From the NCBI RefSeq assembly GCF_000172175.1, contig NZ_ABJL02000006.1, positions 310,001 to 374,000 of the forward strand: a stretch of DNA of 64,000 nucleotides, given 5' to 3'. The notes under the pieces are model-generated. The model was not told where the DNA came from. It made no database searches and saw only the letters and a list, made by a program, of their open reading frames with translations. The position numbers and the translations under genes are program-made. Every line of letters starts with the position of its first letter. Position 1 is the first letter of the stretch. Shown here piece by piece: positions 29,001 to 38,000 of this stretch. Origin of the DNA: Bacteroides intestinalis DSM 17393. GTDB lineage: Bacteria > Bacteroidota > Bacteroidia > Bacteroidales > Bacteroidaceae.

Positions 29001-29545
29001 GTAATTCTACTCCACGTTACGAATATGGTATTCGCCTGGGTGCTGATTACAAAGGTTTTGACATCTCTATCTTTATGCAAGGTGTGGGCAAACGTGACAT
29101 TTGGGGAGCAGGCTTCCTTGCAATACCGGGCTTCAATACAAGTGACGGTGCTATGCCTCAGGCTATTGCCGAGAACTACTGGAGAGAAGACCGTACCAAT
29201 GCTTTCTATCCTGCCGCTTACAATATGGCAGGTTCAAATACCGGTTTCAATATGCAAACTCAAGACCGTTACTTGCTCAACATGTCTTACTTCCGCATCA
29301 AGAATATTACATTGGGATATACATTACCTGCCGTATGGACCAAGAAAGTATTAATCAACAAAGCCCGTATTTATGTTGCATGCGAGAACTTCTTTACATT
29401 TGATAATTTGAGAGGCCTGCCCATTGATCCGGAAGAAATCTCAGGCTTCTCTATGTTCAACTCTACAAACTACAATTCCGGTCGTACAGGTGTTGGTACA
29501 CCTACTATGAAGAACATGTCTGTAGGCATTCAATTAAACTTCTAA
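26024..29545 (+). CDS. SusC/RagA-type TonB-dependent transporter 3
   Basis: A 1173-residue outer-membrane transporter starting MNEEHKKRG, with signal peptide, carboxypeptidase-regulatory-like domain (GVVLDATGEPIIGASVVEKG), SEVVVVGYGSQKRANLTGAI, plug (LKDAASASIYGAKAAFGVVLITSKKG) and a barrel ending MKNMSVGIQLNF. It is a full-length close paralogue of SusC 2. It differs by short insertions, including one in a barrel loop near residues 940-970. SusD 3 follows after 12 nt. The promoter layout is shared with the BadF kinase and the peptidoglycan-salvage operon. Confidence 0.96.
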   Translation: MNEEHKKRGIMHSKFFTAVAISALLLGSSNVMATQTAESSIYGVAEQLQTITVTGVVLDATGEPIIGASVVEKGTTNGGITDINGKFTLSVKQGAVLKISYVGYQTQEVKAVRTMKIILKEDSEILSEVVVVGYGSQKRANLTGAIATVDVSKTLEGRQIADIGRGLQGTTPGLSVVIPSGEIGSDPTIKVRGQIGSIDGSSTPLILLDNVEIPSIQMVNPDDVESITVLKDAASASIYGAKAAFGVVLITSKKGARNEKVEVSYSGNFSWQNISKKMEMAGVDGIQYRIDALKRAKGTLYGAFWYVDETSLERAKEWENTWGGKLGVNDPFVYGRDWYVDASNRKFSIRTFDPYDYMIREWTPSQTHNISLSGKSGKTTFNVGLGYLDQNGLMKVAKHDDFRRWNGSIRLSTEINKYITARAGANYSKRNKRYAYATNSTTADPWLYLYRWDSTYPMGYDENGNEMRSPVSEVHQANTANKEDNYLSFNVGATLKITKDWKFDIDYTYAGEDQIWKKNGTKYTAADTWTAPVKRLDGNGNQIYVNNKGEVVSAGSQGAMPAYDLNYRQYTADGGNPDHIRRQVTNAKRHTLNITTDYNWQINKQNNLKVLAGMNRTDWESEDNWSQITNLTDINNLSWDKTIGTQTSSGNLYWDGQLGFFGRVNYNFMDKYLLEANVRYDGSSKFPSSLQWRAFPSFSAGWRLSEEKFMTWSKPILSSLKLRGSWGMIGDQTVSSSLYVPTISQGQVSWLDPSGNKIIYAGTPAAVDPSITWQDIATLDFGFDARFFEGSLGITFDWYQRDTKNMIVPGEGVTWTFGAGSPKGNFGSLRTRGWELSIDYNHRFENGLGLNAMFTISDAQTEVTAYGDTKSISSWYVGKKYGEIWGYRTDRLYQKDDFVYENGKPVTVYALNGKEVPANTPGAKEMNKLKDPNGIYQDYFQTGTIKFGPGDVKYKDINGDGKIDAGARSVDTVTDKDDPNYGKRNTGDLEVIGNSTPRYEYGIRLGADYKGFDISIFMQGVGKRDIWGAGFLAIPGFNTSDGAMPQAIAENYWREDRTNAFYPAAYNMAGSNTGFNMQTQDRYLLNMSYFRIKNITLGYTLPAVWTKKVLINKARIYVACENFFTFDNLRGLPIDPEEISGFSMFNSTNYNSGRTGVGTPTMKNMSVGIQLNF

Positions 29546-29557
29546 AAACATACCATT

Positions 29558-31381
29558 ATGAAAAAATATATATTCACTATACTCTCAGTGGCAGTTCTAA
29601 TGACTACATCTTGCGATGACATTCTGGACCGCCCGCAATTGAACACTCCGACAGACGGCACATTCTGGAAAACCGAAATGGATGCCCGTCTGTACGCCAA
29701 CGGTTTTTACCGGAACTATTTTGTCGGTTATGCCGACGGGTGGGCTACCAACTATACCCCTTTGCGTGGTATGTCTTTCTCTGACGATTTAGCCTCTACC
29801 GGACAACAGTCATCATTCAGCAACTCAATACCTACGAGCCTTGGCAGTTCAAACGCAAATGACTTGGCAACTTATCAAACCCAGTATGTCGGGCCGACCT
29901 GGAATTTCACCTGGATACGTAAAGCAAATGTATTTATGGAACGCTTGGAAGCCAATATGAAAGGAAATGTAACGGAAGAGGCATTTAACCACTGGCATGC
30001 CGTAGCAGCTTTCTTTAAGTGTTTCTCATATTCCCGACTGGTAGCTGTATTTGGTGATGTGCCATATTATGAAACCTCATTTGCCAACAGCGACCTGGAG
30101 GCTATGTATAAAGACCGGGACAGTCGTGTGTTTGTAATGGATAAGGTTCACGATATGTTAAAGAACGAAGTACTGGTCAACATGCGCAACAACGATGGCG
30201 CCAATACCCTAAATCGATATGTGGCAGCCGCATTTGCCTCCCGCTGGATGCTTTTTGAGGGAACATGGCAAAAATATCATGGTGGAGACCAAGCTGCTGC
30301 AACCAAGTATCTGCAATTGGCCAAGGAAGCAGCTGAAATAGTAATCAATAGTGGCAAATTTGCTATTGACACTCCATTCCGCGAAGTATTCGGTTCACAA
30401 GACTTAAAGGGTAACAAGGAAGCCATCATGTATCGGCACTATACATTCGAAATGCTTAAACACCATATTGCATCTTATTCCAACGGAGTAGAAAGCCAAG
30501 CCCCAGCTCCCAATCTCGCCCTAGCAAAGTCCTTCATCTGCCAGGATGGTAAGGTTTATCAACATTCGGATATAGAAAATGCAAAATTGCTGAGCATTGC
30601 TAATCTGGCAAAGACCCGTGACCCACGCTTTGAAGCTACATTCATTGACCATGTAAATACAAATTCTGTTACATTGCTTTATGCTTCCAAGTTCATTGAT
30701 CGTGAGGCACTGACAATGGACAATCCGAAAAACAACCCTATTTATGATTCTAATACTAACACAAATGATGCCCCAGTTATCCGCTACGCAGAGGTCTTAT
30801 TGAACTGGATCGAAGCTAAAGCAGAATTGGGTGGAGTAACTCAGACCGATATTGACAACTCCATTAATCAACTGAGACGTCGCCCACTGGATGCTACTGC
30901 ACAAGCTAAGGGATTAAAAAATACTGCTGACATGAAATTATCTGATATCACAACAGACTTTGATCCTGCAAGAGATCAGGACGTTGATCCTCTAATTTGG
31001 GAAATCCGCCGTGAACGCCGTATGGAATTAGTCTATGAACATTGCCGTTTACATGACATCAAACGTTGGAAAAAGCTGGAATACATGAACAATAGCAAAT
31101 ATCCGGATACGATGACAGGACCTTGGGTCGATATGCCCAAAGAAGTTCCAACCTATTTAGACGATCAATATATTGGTAAGCGACAGGTAAAGAAAGAAGA
31201 TGGTAGTATTATCACTTTTGATGGGACCAATGCTGCTGATATGGTAGGCTATTATCTGCCAACGAATGCCTTGCCACGCAACACCTTTAGTGATCGCAGT
31301 TATTGTTCTCCTGTAGGCGAACAAGAAATCAACACTTATGCGGAGAAAGGCTTCAAACTAACACAGACAAAGGGTTGGTAA
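29558..31381 (+). CDS. SusD/RagB-type surface glycan-binding lipoprotein 3
   Basis: A 607-residue lipoprotein with lipobox MTTSC followed by DDILDRPQLNTPTDGTFW. The core includes GPTWNFTWIRKANVFMERLE, AFFKCFSYSRLVAVFGDVPYY and WEIRRERRMELVYEHCRLHDIKRWKKLEYM. It pairs with SusC 3 and is homologous to SusD 2 throughout, ending TQTKGW where SusD 2 has TQTEGWPTGIN. A hairpin-forming spacer follows, so transcription may stop or be attenuated before the next gene. Confidence 0.95.
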   Translation: MKKYIFTILSVAVLMTTSCDDILDRPQLNTPTDGTFWKTEMDARLYANGFYRNYFVGYADGWATNYTPLRGMSFSDDLASTGQQSSFSNSIPTSLGSSNANDLATYQTQYVGPTWNFTWIRKANVFMERLEANMKGNVTEEAFNHWHAVAAFFKCFSYSRLVAVFGDVPYYETSFANSDLEAMYKDRDSRVFVMDKVHDMLKNEVLVNMRNNDGANTLNRYVAAAFASRWMLFEGTWQKYHGGDQAAATKYLQLAKEAAEIVINSGKFAIDTPFREVFGSQDLKGNKEAIMYRHYTFEMLKHHIASYSNGVESQAPAPNLALAKSFICQDGKVYQHSDIENAKLLSIANLAKTRDPRFEATFIDHVNTNSVTLLYASKFIDREALTMDNPKNNPIYDSNTNTNDAPVIRYAEVLLNWIEAKAELGGVTQTDIDNSINQLRRRPLDATAQAKGLKNTADMKLSDITTDFDPARDQDVDPLIWEIRRERRMELVYEHCRLHDIKRWKKLEYMNNSKYPDTMTGPWVDMPKEVPTYLDDQYIGKRQVKKEDGSIITFDGTNAADMVGYYLPTNALPRNTFSDRSYCSPVGEQEINTYAEKGFKLTQTKGW

Positions 31382-31419
31382 TTATGCACAATACTCTCTA
31401 AATCACTCAGACTAAAAAG

Positions 31420-31469
31420 AATAATGCCTACCCATTTGTGTTCCTGCATAAATGAGTCAGGCATTATTG
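31420..31469 (+). terminator. Hairpin after SusD 3
   Basis: AATAATGCCT (31420-31429) pairs with AGGCATTATT (31460-31469), with an inner CATTT/AAATG pairing. There is no strong T tract, so it may attenuate rather than fully terminate. Confidence 0.55.
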
Positions 31470-31495
31470 CTTATTCACTAAAACATAATAACGCT

Positions 31496-32143
31496 ATGAA
31501 ACAATATTTACTTTTATTCTATTTGGCATGCTCCGTATGCATGCTTCATGCTCAAGACAAGGAGAGTTCCCCTTATCTTTTTAATGATTTTCAAGAAGCA
31601 ACCGTTTACTTCAAAGACGGTTCACAATATCACGAAAAGATGAATTACAATCTGTTAGTGGACAAGTTTTATTTTATTGACCATATAGACAATAAAGTAA
31701 AAGTATTAAGTAATCCACAGGATATACAGATTATAAAGTTTGGTAATCGAGTGTTCTATACGGAAGGAAATTATGGGATTGAAATTCTGCCGACAAATCC
31801 CGTATTGTATATACAATATAAGGGGAATATGCGTAAAGAAGCCTCAAAAGGCGCCTATGGTCAACCCGCAGAAACATCTTCTGTAAAAACATACGGAGGG
31901 ACGTATGCAGGACGTGGAGAACGCTATGAATTCGATCCGGAAAAATTGATACTTGGACGTCGATACAATATTTATTGGGTAGAAAAGAAAGGGAAGAAAA
32001 AATCTTTCAAGAACTTCAAACAATTCCTGAAATTATACCCTAAACATAAAGAGGAGCTAAAATTATTCATCAAAGAGAACAATATAGACTTTAATAATGT
32101 GCAACAGATCTCAAGATTGTGCATTCACGCAGATTCACTCTAA
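31496..32143 (+). CDS. Secreted protein of unknown function
   Basis: A 215-residue protein from the ATG at 31496, chosen because it gives a clean signal peptide (MKQYLLLFYLACSVCMLHAQ). The 24 extra upstream residues would be translated from the hairpin spacer. The mature part alternates short strands (ATVYFKDGSQYHEKMNYNLLVDKFYFID, FGNRVFYTEG) with a basic C-terminal segment (WVEKKGKKKSFKNFKQFLKLYP). Family not recognised; the repeating hydrophobic/charged strands suggest a small beta fold in the periplasm. It lies between SusD 3 and the salvage operon, followed by a terminator, so it is probably the last gene of the SusC 3 transcript or an independent unit. Confidence 0.75.
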   Translation: MKQYLLLFYLACSVCMLHAQDKESSPYLFNDFQEATVYFKDGSQYHEKMNYNLLVDKFYFIDHIDNKVKVLSNPQDIQIIKFGNRVFYTEGNYGIEILPTNPVLYIQYKGNMRKEASKGAYGQPAETSSVKTYGGTYAGRGERYEFDPEKLILGRRYNIYWVEKKGKKKSFKNFKQFLKLYPKHKEELKLFIKENNIDFNNVQQISRLCIHADSL

Positions 32144-32190
32144 TATACTTACTCCAAAACCATGTTCCCTCAATAACAAAGATAACATCG

Positions 32191-32235
32191 CCCATTCATT
32201 TCATATCTTTTGAATATGAATGGGACTTTTTCTTT
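32191..32235 (+). terminator. Rho-independent terminator
   Basis: CCCATTCAT (32191-32199) pairs with ATGAATGGG (32216-32224), followed by a T-rich run (32227-32235). It separates the SusC 3 region from the NamZ-led operon. Confidence 0.8.
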
Positions 32236-32302
32236 CATTAAGCCCTCACCCTTGAGTTGCAAATTAATAATTATAATACTAAAAATAATAAAATAAGTGT
32301 TT

Positions 32303-32329
32303 TTGATATTAAAATAAAGTCTATCTTTG
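32303..32329 (+). promoter_or_regulatory. Promoter of the NamZ-led salvage operon (shared layout)
   Basis: TTGATATTAAA (32303-32313), 8 nt, then TATCTTTG (32322-32329), identical in words and spacing to the SusC 3 promoter. The leader to the ATG at 32365 is about 30 nt. I see no equally strong promoter in the following 22 kb. Confidence 0.75.
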
Positions 32330-32364
32330 TTGCTACGAAAATCCTCCTTAACAATAATACTATT

Positions 32365-33531
32365 ATGAAGAAACTTCTGCTACTGGCTCTTTTATTGTGC
32401 AGTGCCTTCTTGTGTCAAGCGCAAAAAGATCGAATCATTTTGGGTGACGAACAGACTTCCGAGTATTTTCCCATCCTGAAAGATAAGAAAATCGCTATAT
32501 TCTCCAATCATACAGGAATGATAGGAGACAAACATTTATTGGATGTCCTTTTAGAAAATAAGTTCAATGTAGTTGCCATTTTTTCACCGGAACATGGATT
32601 CCGTGGAAATGCAGATGCAGGAGAACACGTATCCAGTTCAGTAGACTCAAAAACGGGTGTACCTATCCTTTCACTTTATGAAGGTAAAGATAAGAAGCCA
32701 AGTAAGGATTCAATGCAAAAGTTCGATATATTAATAATAGATATACAAGATGTAGGGCTACGCTTCTATACCTATTATATAACAATGTGCAGGCTAATGG
32801 ATGTTTGTGCGGAATATAATAAAAAAGTCTTATTGTTAGATCGTCCCAATCCAAACGGACATTATGTAGATGGACCAATTCTGGATATGAAATATAAATC
32901 AGGTGTGGGATGGTTGCCGATTCCTATTGTACACGGAATGACATTAGGGGAACTTGCATTAATGGTAAATGGAGAAGGCTGGTTACCCGGTTCACGCAAA
33001 TGTGATTTAGCTGTTATCAAGTGTAAGAACTATACACACCAGACAAGGTATCAGTTGCCAATTCCTCCATCTCCTAATCTGCCGAATATGAAGTCAATAT
33101 ATTTATATCCGTCTACTTGTTTCTTTGAAGCAACACCTGTCAGCTTAGGCAGAGGGACTTCACTGCCATTTCAGGTGTATGGACATCCCAATATGACCGG
33201 ATATAATTATAGCTTCACTCCAAGAAGTATTCCCGGAGCAAAGAATCCGCCTCAGTTGAATAAACTATGCCATGGCGTAGATCTGAGCAATATGAGCGAT
33301 GAGGAAATCTGGAAGCGAGGAGTAGATTTAACCTATGTCATTGACGCCTACCGTAACTTGAATCTGGATGACCATTTCTTCCGCCCGTTCTTTGAGTTGT
33401 TAGTGGGAAGAGATTATGTACGGAAAATGATTAAAGAAGGAAAAAGTGCTGATGAAATTAAAGCCATGTGGAAAGGTGATGTTGAAAAGTTCAAGGCACA
33501 ACGTAAACCATATTTGCTTTATGAAGAGTAA
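32365..33531 (+). CDS. namZ: NamZ-type exo-beta-N-acetylmuramidase 1 (DUF1343)
   Basis: A 388-residue secreted protein from the ATG at 32365 (signal peptide MKKLLLLALLLCSAFLCQAQ). The upstream 36-codon extension overlaps the promoter and is rejected. Family features of DUF1343/NamZ (GH171) are present: IAIFSNHTGMIG, the conserved SPEHGFRG (Glu76, His77), DIQDVGLRFYTYY, LLDRPNPNG and PSPNLPNMKSIYLYPSTCFFE. Characterised members from Bacillus subtilis and Tannerella forsythia release single MurNAc residues from the non-reducing end of peptidoglycan chains. It opens the co-directional salvage run and has a second copy at 45299. Periplasmic location is inferred from the signal peptide. Confidence 0.9.
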   Translation: MKKLLLLALLLCSAFLCQAQKDRIILGDEQTSEYFPILKDKKIAIFSNHTGMIGDKHLLDVLLENKFNVVAIFSPEHGFRGNADAGEHVSSSVDSKTGVPILSLYEGKDKKPSKDSMQKFDILIIDIQDVGLRFYTYYITMCRLMDVCAEYNKKVLLLDRPNPNGHYVDGPILDMKYKSGVGWLPIPIVHGMTLGELALMVNGEGWLPGSRKCDLAVIKCKNYTHQTRYQLPIPPSPNLPNMKSIYLYPSTCFFEATPVSLGRGTSLPFQVYGHPNMTGYNYSFTPRSIPGAKNPPQLNKLCHGVDLSNMSDEEIWKRGVDLTYVIDAYRNLNLDDHFFRPFFELLVGRDYVRKMIKEGKSADEIKAMWKGDVEKFKAQRKPYLLYEE

Positions 33532-33572
33532 GTTTATTACCGATATAAATTGTCCAATCGTAAAATAATAGT

Positions 33573-35021
33573 ATGAGCCCGATATCCGTTATTATCACCA
33601 TTGCCGCTTATTTTGTGATACTGTTCACTATATCCTACATAGCCGGTAGAAAAGCCGACAATGAAGGTTTCTTCGTTGGTAACCGTAAATCGGCCTGGTA
33701 TGTTGTGGCATTTGCCATGATTGGGTCCAGCATCTCCGGAGTGACGTATGTATCAGTGCCGGGCATGGTAGCTGCCAGTAGTTTTGGTTATCTGCAAATG
33801 GTATTGGGATTTGTTGCGGGACAACTAATCATTGCATTCGTATTGACGCCACTGTTCTATCGGATGAACTTGGTGTCCATCTATGAATATCTGGAGAATC
33901 GTTTTGGTATGTCTTCCTATCGGACAGGTGCATGGTTCTTCTTCATATCTAAGATGCTGGGAGCCGCAGTACGTTTGTTCCTCGTATGTTTGACACTGCA
34001 ACTGCTGGTATTCGAACCGTTTGGATTACCTTTCATTTTGAATGTAGCTATTACCGTAGCATTAGTATGGCTCTATACGTTCCGGGGTGGAGTAAAATCC
34101 CTGATCTGGACAGATTCACTCAAAACATTCTGCCTGGTGGTATCGGTAGTTCTTTGCATCAGTTATATTGCTTCTGATCTCAACCTGTCGCTAAGCAGTA
34201 TGATTAGCACCATTGCAGATAGTGACATGTCACGCATCTTCTTCTTTGACGATATAAACAGCAAGCAGTATTTCTTCAAACAATTCTTTGCCGGGGCATT
34301 CACAATGATTGCCATGACAGGACTGGATCAGGACATGATGCAACGTAACCTCAGCTGCAAGAACTTCAAAGATTCACAGAAAAATATGATTACGAGTGTT
34401 ATATCACAGTTCTTCGTAATTCTGCTGTTCCTTATGCTGGGGGTATTGCTTTACATCTTTGCTGGTAACCAAGGTATTCAGGTGAAAAAGAGCGATGAAC
34501 TCTTCCCGTTGATAGCCACCGGTAACTACTTCCCTGCAATTGTAGGTATCCTGTTTATCATCGGACTTATTTCTTCGGCTTATTCCGCTGCCGGCTCAGC
34601 ACTGACAGCTTTAACAACTTCCTTTACAGTAGATATCCTCGGGACAAAAGGCAGGACGGAAGAAGAAATCGTAAAGATACGTAAGCGGGTACATATTGGC
34701 ATGGCTGCAATTATGGGTATCACGATATTCGTATTCAACCTATTGAATAACACAAGTGTGATCGATGCCGTATATATACTGGCAAGTTACACATACGGTC
34801 CCATCCTCGGATTATTCGCATTCGGTATATTCATGAAACAGCAGGTTCGCGATAAATATATCCCATTGGTAGCCATCCTTTCGCCTATCCTTTGCTTCAT
34901 CCTGCAAAAGAATTCGGAAGCCTGGTTCAATGGGTATCAGTTCAGCTACGAACTGTTGATATTCAACGCTCTGTTCACGTTTATCGGACTCTGTCTGTTG
35001 ATCAGAAAAGATAAGAACTAA
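33573..35021 (+). CDS. Sodium:solute symporter (SSS family)
   Basis: A 482-residue inner-membrane protein with about 13 hydrophobic segments. SSS-family signatures include GRKADNEGFFVGNRKSAWYVVAFAMIGSSISGVTYVSVPGM near the N-terminus, TGLDQDMMQRNLSCKN and GLISSAYSAAGSALTALTTSF. These transporters use the Na+ gradient to bring in sugars, sialic acids, amino acids or nucleosides. Its place 41 nt after namZ 1 suggests a product of peptidoglycan breakdown as cargo (MurNAc, a disaccharide or a peptide), but the sequence does not decide which. Confidence 0.9.
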   Translation: MSPISVIITIAAYFVILFTISYIAGRKADNEGFFVGNRKSAWYVVAFAMIGSSISGVTYVSVPGMVAASSFGYLQMVLGFVAGQLIIAFVLTPLFYRMNLVSIYEYLENRFGMSSYRTGAWFFFISKMLGAAVRLFLVCLTLQLLVFEPFGLPFILNVAITVALVWLYTFRGGVKSLIWTDSLKTFCLVVSVVLCISYIASDLNLSLSSMISTIADSDMSRIFFFDDINSKQYFFKQFFAGAFTMIAMTGLDQDMMQRNLSCKNFKDSQKNMITSVISQFFVILLFLMLGVLLYIFAGNQGIQVKKSDELFPLIATGNYFPAIVGILFIIGLISSAYSAAGSALTALTTSFTVDILGTKGRTEEEIVKIRKRVHIGMAAIMGITIFVFNLLNNTSVIDAVYILASYTYGPILGLFAFGIFMKQQVRDKYIPLVAILSPILCFILQKNSEAWFNGYQFSYELLIFNALFTFIGLCLLIRKDKN

Positions 35022-35043
35022 TAATTAACTTAATACATCATCC

Positions 35044-38000
35044 ATGAATGTAAGACTTCATTTTTTGTTCACTTTGCTCACCGCCTCCCTGATCCCCCAG
35101 ACGGGAGGCGCGCAAGAGCTTTCGACGGATGTCCGCCAGAAAATCGGTAAGTTTCTGGACGCAACTGCACGGAAAGAGGTTTCCGTAGGACGCATCCGGA
35201 TTGACTCTGTTTCCATTGAAGGAAATACGTTGCAATTGTTTGCTAACATGAACTGTGCATATATTCCTTTCCGGGAAGATAATGTGACAGAGATTTACCA
35301 AGGTGTGCAGGCACTGCTCCCGGCAGAGTTTTCAAAGTACAACCTGCAAATCCGCACGAATAAGCGTAGCATTGAAGAATTAATTCCCCAAGCACTACGC
35401 AGTAAAAAGGACAAAAAAGCCAAAACATTCAATCCTGCCGGAACAAAACCCTTAGTAACGGCCCTTTCTACCCCCTATACCCCTACAAATGGCTTAAAGA
35501 ACCGTCACATTGCCTTGTGGCAGAGTCACGGCTTCTATTATGAGCCTAAACTGACACGTTGGGAATGGCAACGCGCCCGCATCTTCCAGACGGTGGAAGA
35601 TTTATATACGCAAAGTTATGTACTGCCTTTCCTGGTTCCCATGTTGGAGAATGCAGGAGCTAATGTGCTGATACCCCGTGAACGGGATAGTCAAATAGCA
35701 GAAGTTGTTGTAGACAATGACGGTTGCCTTCACTCCCGTTCCGTTTATACAGAAAAGACAGGCGATAAGAACTGGATGCAAGGTACTGGTGAAGGTTTCG
35801 CCCATCTGCGCGATCAATATATCAATTTTGAGAACCCATTCCGTGAAGGAACTTTCCGCACAGTTAAGACGGTAAAAGGTAAGAAAGAGAAAGAAAGCAC
35901 TGCCGAATGGATTCCTGAACTTCCGTCAACCGGACAGTACGCCGTTTATGTATCCTATAAATCATTGCCAAACAGTACGGATGATGCTCTTTACACTGTT
36001 TATCACAAAGGAGGAGTATCCCAATTCAAAGTGAACCAACAGATGGGTGGCGGCACCTGGATTTATCTGGGTACATTTGGTTTTGATGCCGGAAAAAGCG
36101 ATGCCGGAAAAGTTGTTTTAAGCAATCGTTCTGATAAAGCCGGACGTATCGTTACCGCTGATGCCGTAAAAATCGGAGGTGGTATGGGAAATATAGCACG
36201 CCGTATCTCTGATGCAGGTGCCACAGAGAATATTAAAAGTTCGGACGGCAATGCTGCCATAGTGCATAAAGAAATGCCGAAGATAGATTACCCGTATGAG
36301 ATAAGCGGTTATCCCCGTTTCTGCGAGGCAGCACGCTACTGGCTTCAATGGGCAGGTATTCCGGACAGTGTCTATTCCGACAGTCAAGGTAAGAATGACT
36401 ATACAGACGATTACAAATGTCGTGGTATCTGGGTGAATTACCTTGCCGGTGGTTCTACGGTTAATCCGACAGAACAAGGACTGAATATCCCGGTAGATAT
36501 GGCTTTCGCCTTCCATTCAGATGCAGGAACCACGCTAAACGATTCCATCATCGGAACACTGGGTATCTACTATACCAACGTTTACAATGAAGAATACGCC
36601 AACGGAGCATCCCGCTATCTGGCACACGACATGACAGACCTGATTCAGTCAAATATCGTACAGGATATCCGTAGCCTATACGAACCGGATTGGACACGCC
36701 GCGGTATGTGGAACCAATCCTACTACGAAGCACGTGTACCCCGTGTCCCCACTATGTTACTGGAATTACTTTCTCACCAGAACTTTACAGACATGCGTTA
36801 TGGTTTAGATCCACGTTTCCGTTTTACGGTAAGCCGTGCAATCTATAAAGGTATGCTGCAATTCATTTGCTCGCAATACCACATGGATTATATTGTTCAG
36901 CCGTTACCTGTCGACAATATGGCATTGAAAATGGTAGGCGAGAATGAAATAGAGCTGACCTGGCAACCCGTAGCCGACCCACTGGAGCCAACGGCAAATG
37001 CTGAAAAATATATAGTTTATACCCGCATCGGAGATGGCGATTTCGACAATGGTGTGTTGGTAGATAAGAATACCTATCGCACTGCCCTCCCTGCCGGCAT
37101 GGTATGCAGCTATAAAGTAACTGCCGTCAACAAGGGCGGAGAAAGTTTCCCGTCCGAAATACTCTCTGCAGGACGTGCACTTAATAGTTATAAGCGATTA
37201 ACGATGAGTGATAAGCAAACAAACGCTAATCACTCAGATATCGTGCTGATAGTAAACGGCTTCGACCGCATCAGTGCTCCGGCTGATTTTGTTGCACCTG
37301 CTCCCGGTGATACTTTACTTGCCGGTTTCTTAGATGATCTGGACCACGGCGTACCTTATCTGAAAGATATCAGCTACATCGGTAAGATGAAAGAATACCG
37401 CCGTTCCATTCCATGGATGGACGACGATGCTTCCGGCTTCGGAGACAGCTATGGCAATTACGAAGATAAAGTAATCGCCGGAAACACATTCGATTATCCC
37501 GCTATTCATGGAGCCGCTATTTTGAAAGCCGGATATTCTTTCATATCTTGCAGCGATGAAAGTGTGGAAAATAAAACTATGAACCTGAACGACTATAAGT
37601 ATGTAGACCTGATATTGGGTAAAGAATGTCAGACCAAAATGGGACGTGGCGGTGTGAAGCCGTTAGAGTTCAAAACATTCAGCCAACCTATGCAGGAAGC
37701 TATCACCGCATATTGCGGACAAGGCGGAAACATCTTCGTCTCGGGTGCTTATGTAGGAACCGACCTTTGGGACAATCGCCTTGCCCCGGCTCAGGAGTCC
37801 GATAAGAAATTTGCAACAGAAGTCCTGAAATATAAATGGCGCGTGGGGCAGGCAGCTACAGAGGGTAAGGTGAAATGTGTAGCTTCACCGTTCCCCGCCC
37901 TTTCAGGCAACTATACATACCATAATGAACTGAATGCAGACAGCTATGTAGTAGAATCACCGGATGCCATCGAACCAGCAACCAAAGATGCATACACCGT

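Noticed and set aside
31424..31495. Upstream extension of the secreted protein at 31496
   Set aside because: It is translated from the hairpin after SusD 3 and precedes a normal signal peptide.
32257..32364. Upstream extension of namZ 1 as part of the protein
   Set aside because: It covers the promoter (32303-32329) and would put 36 residues before a perfect signal peptide.
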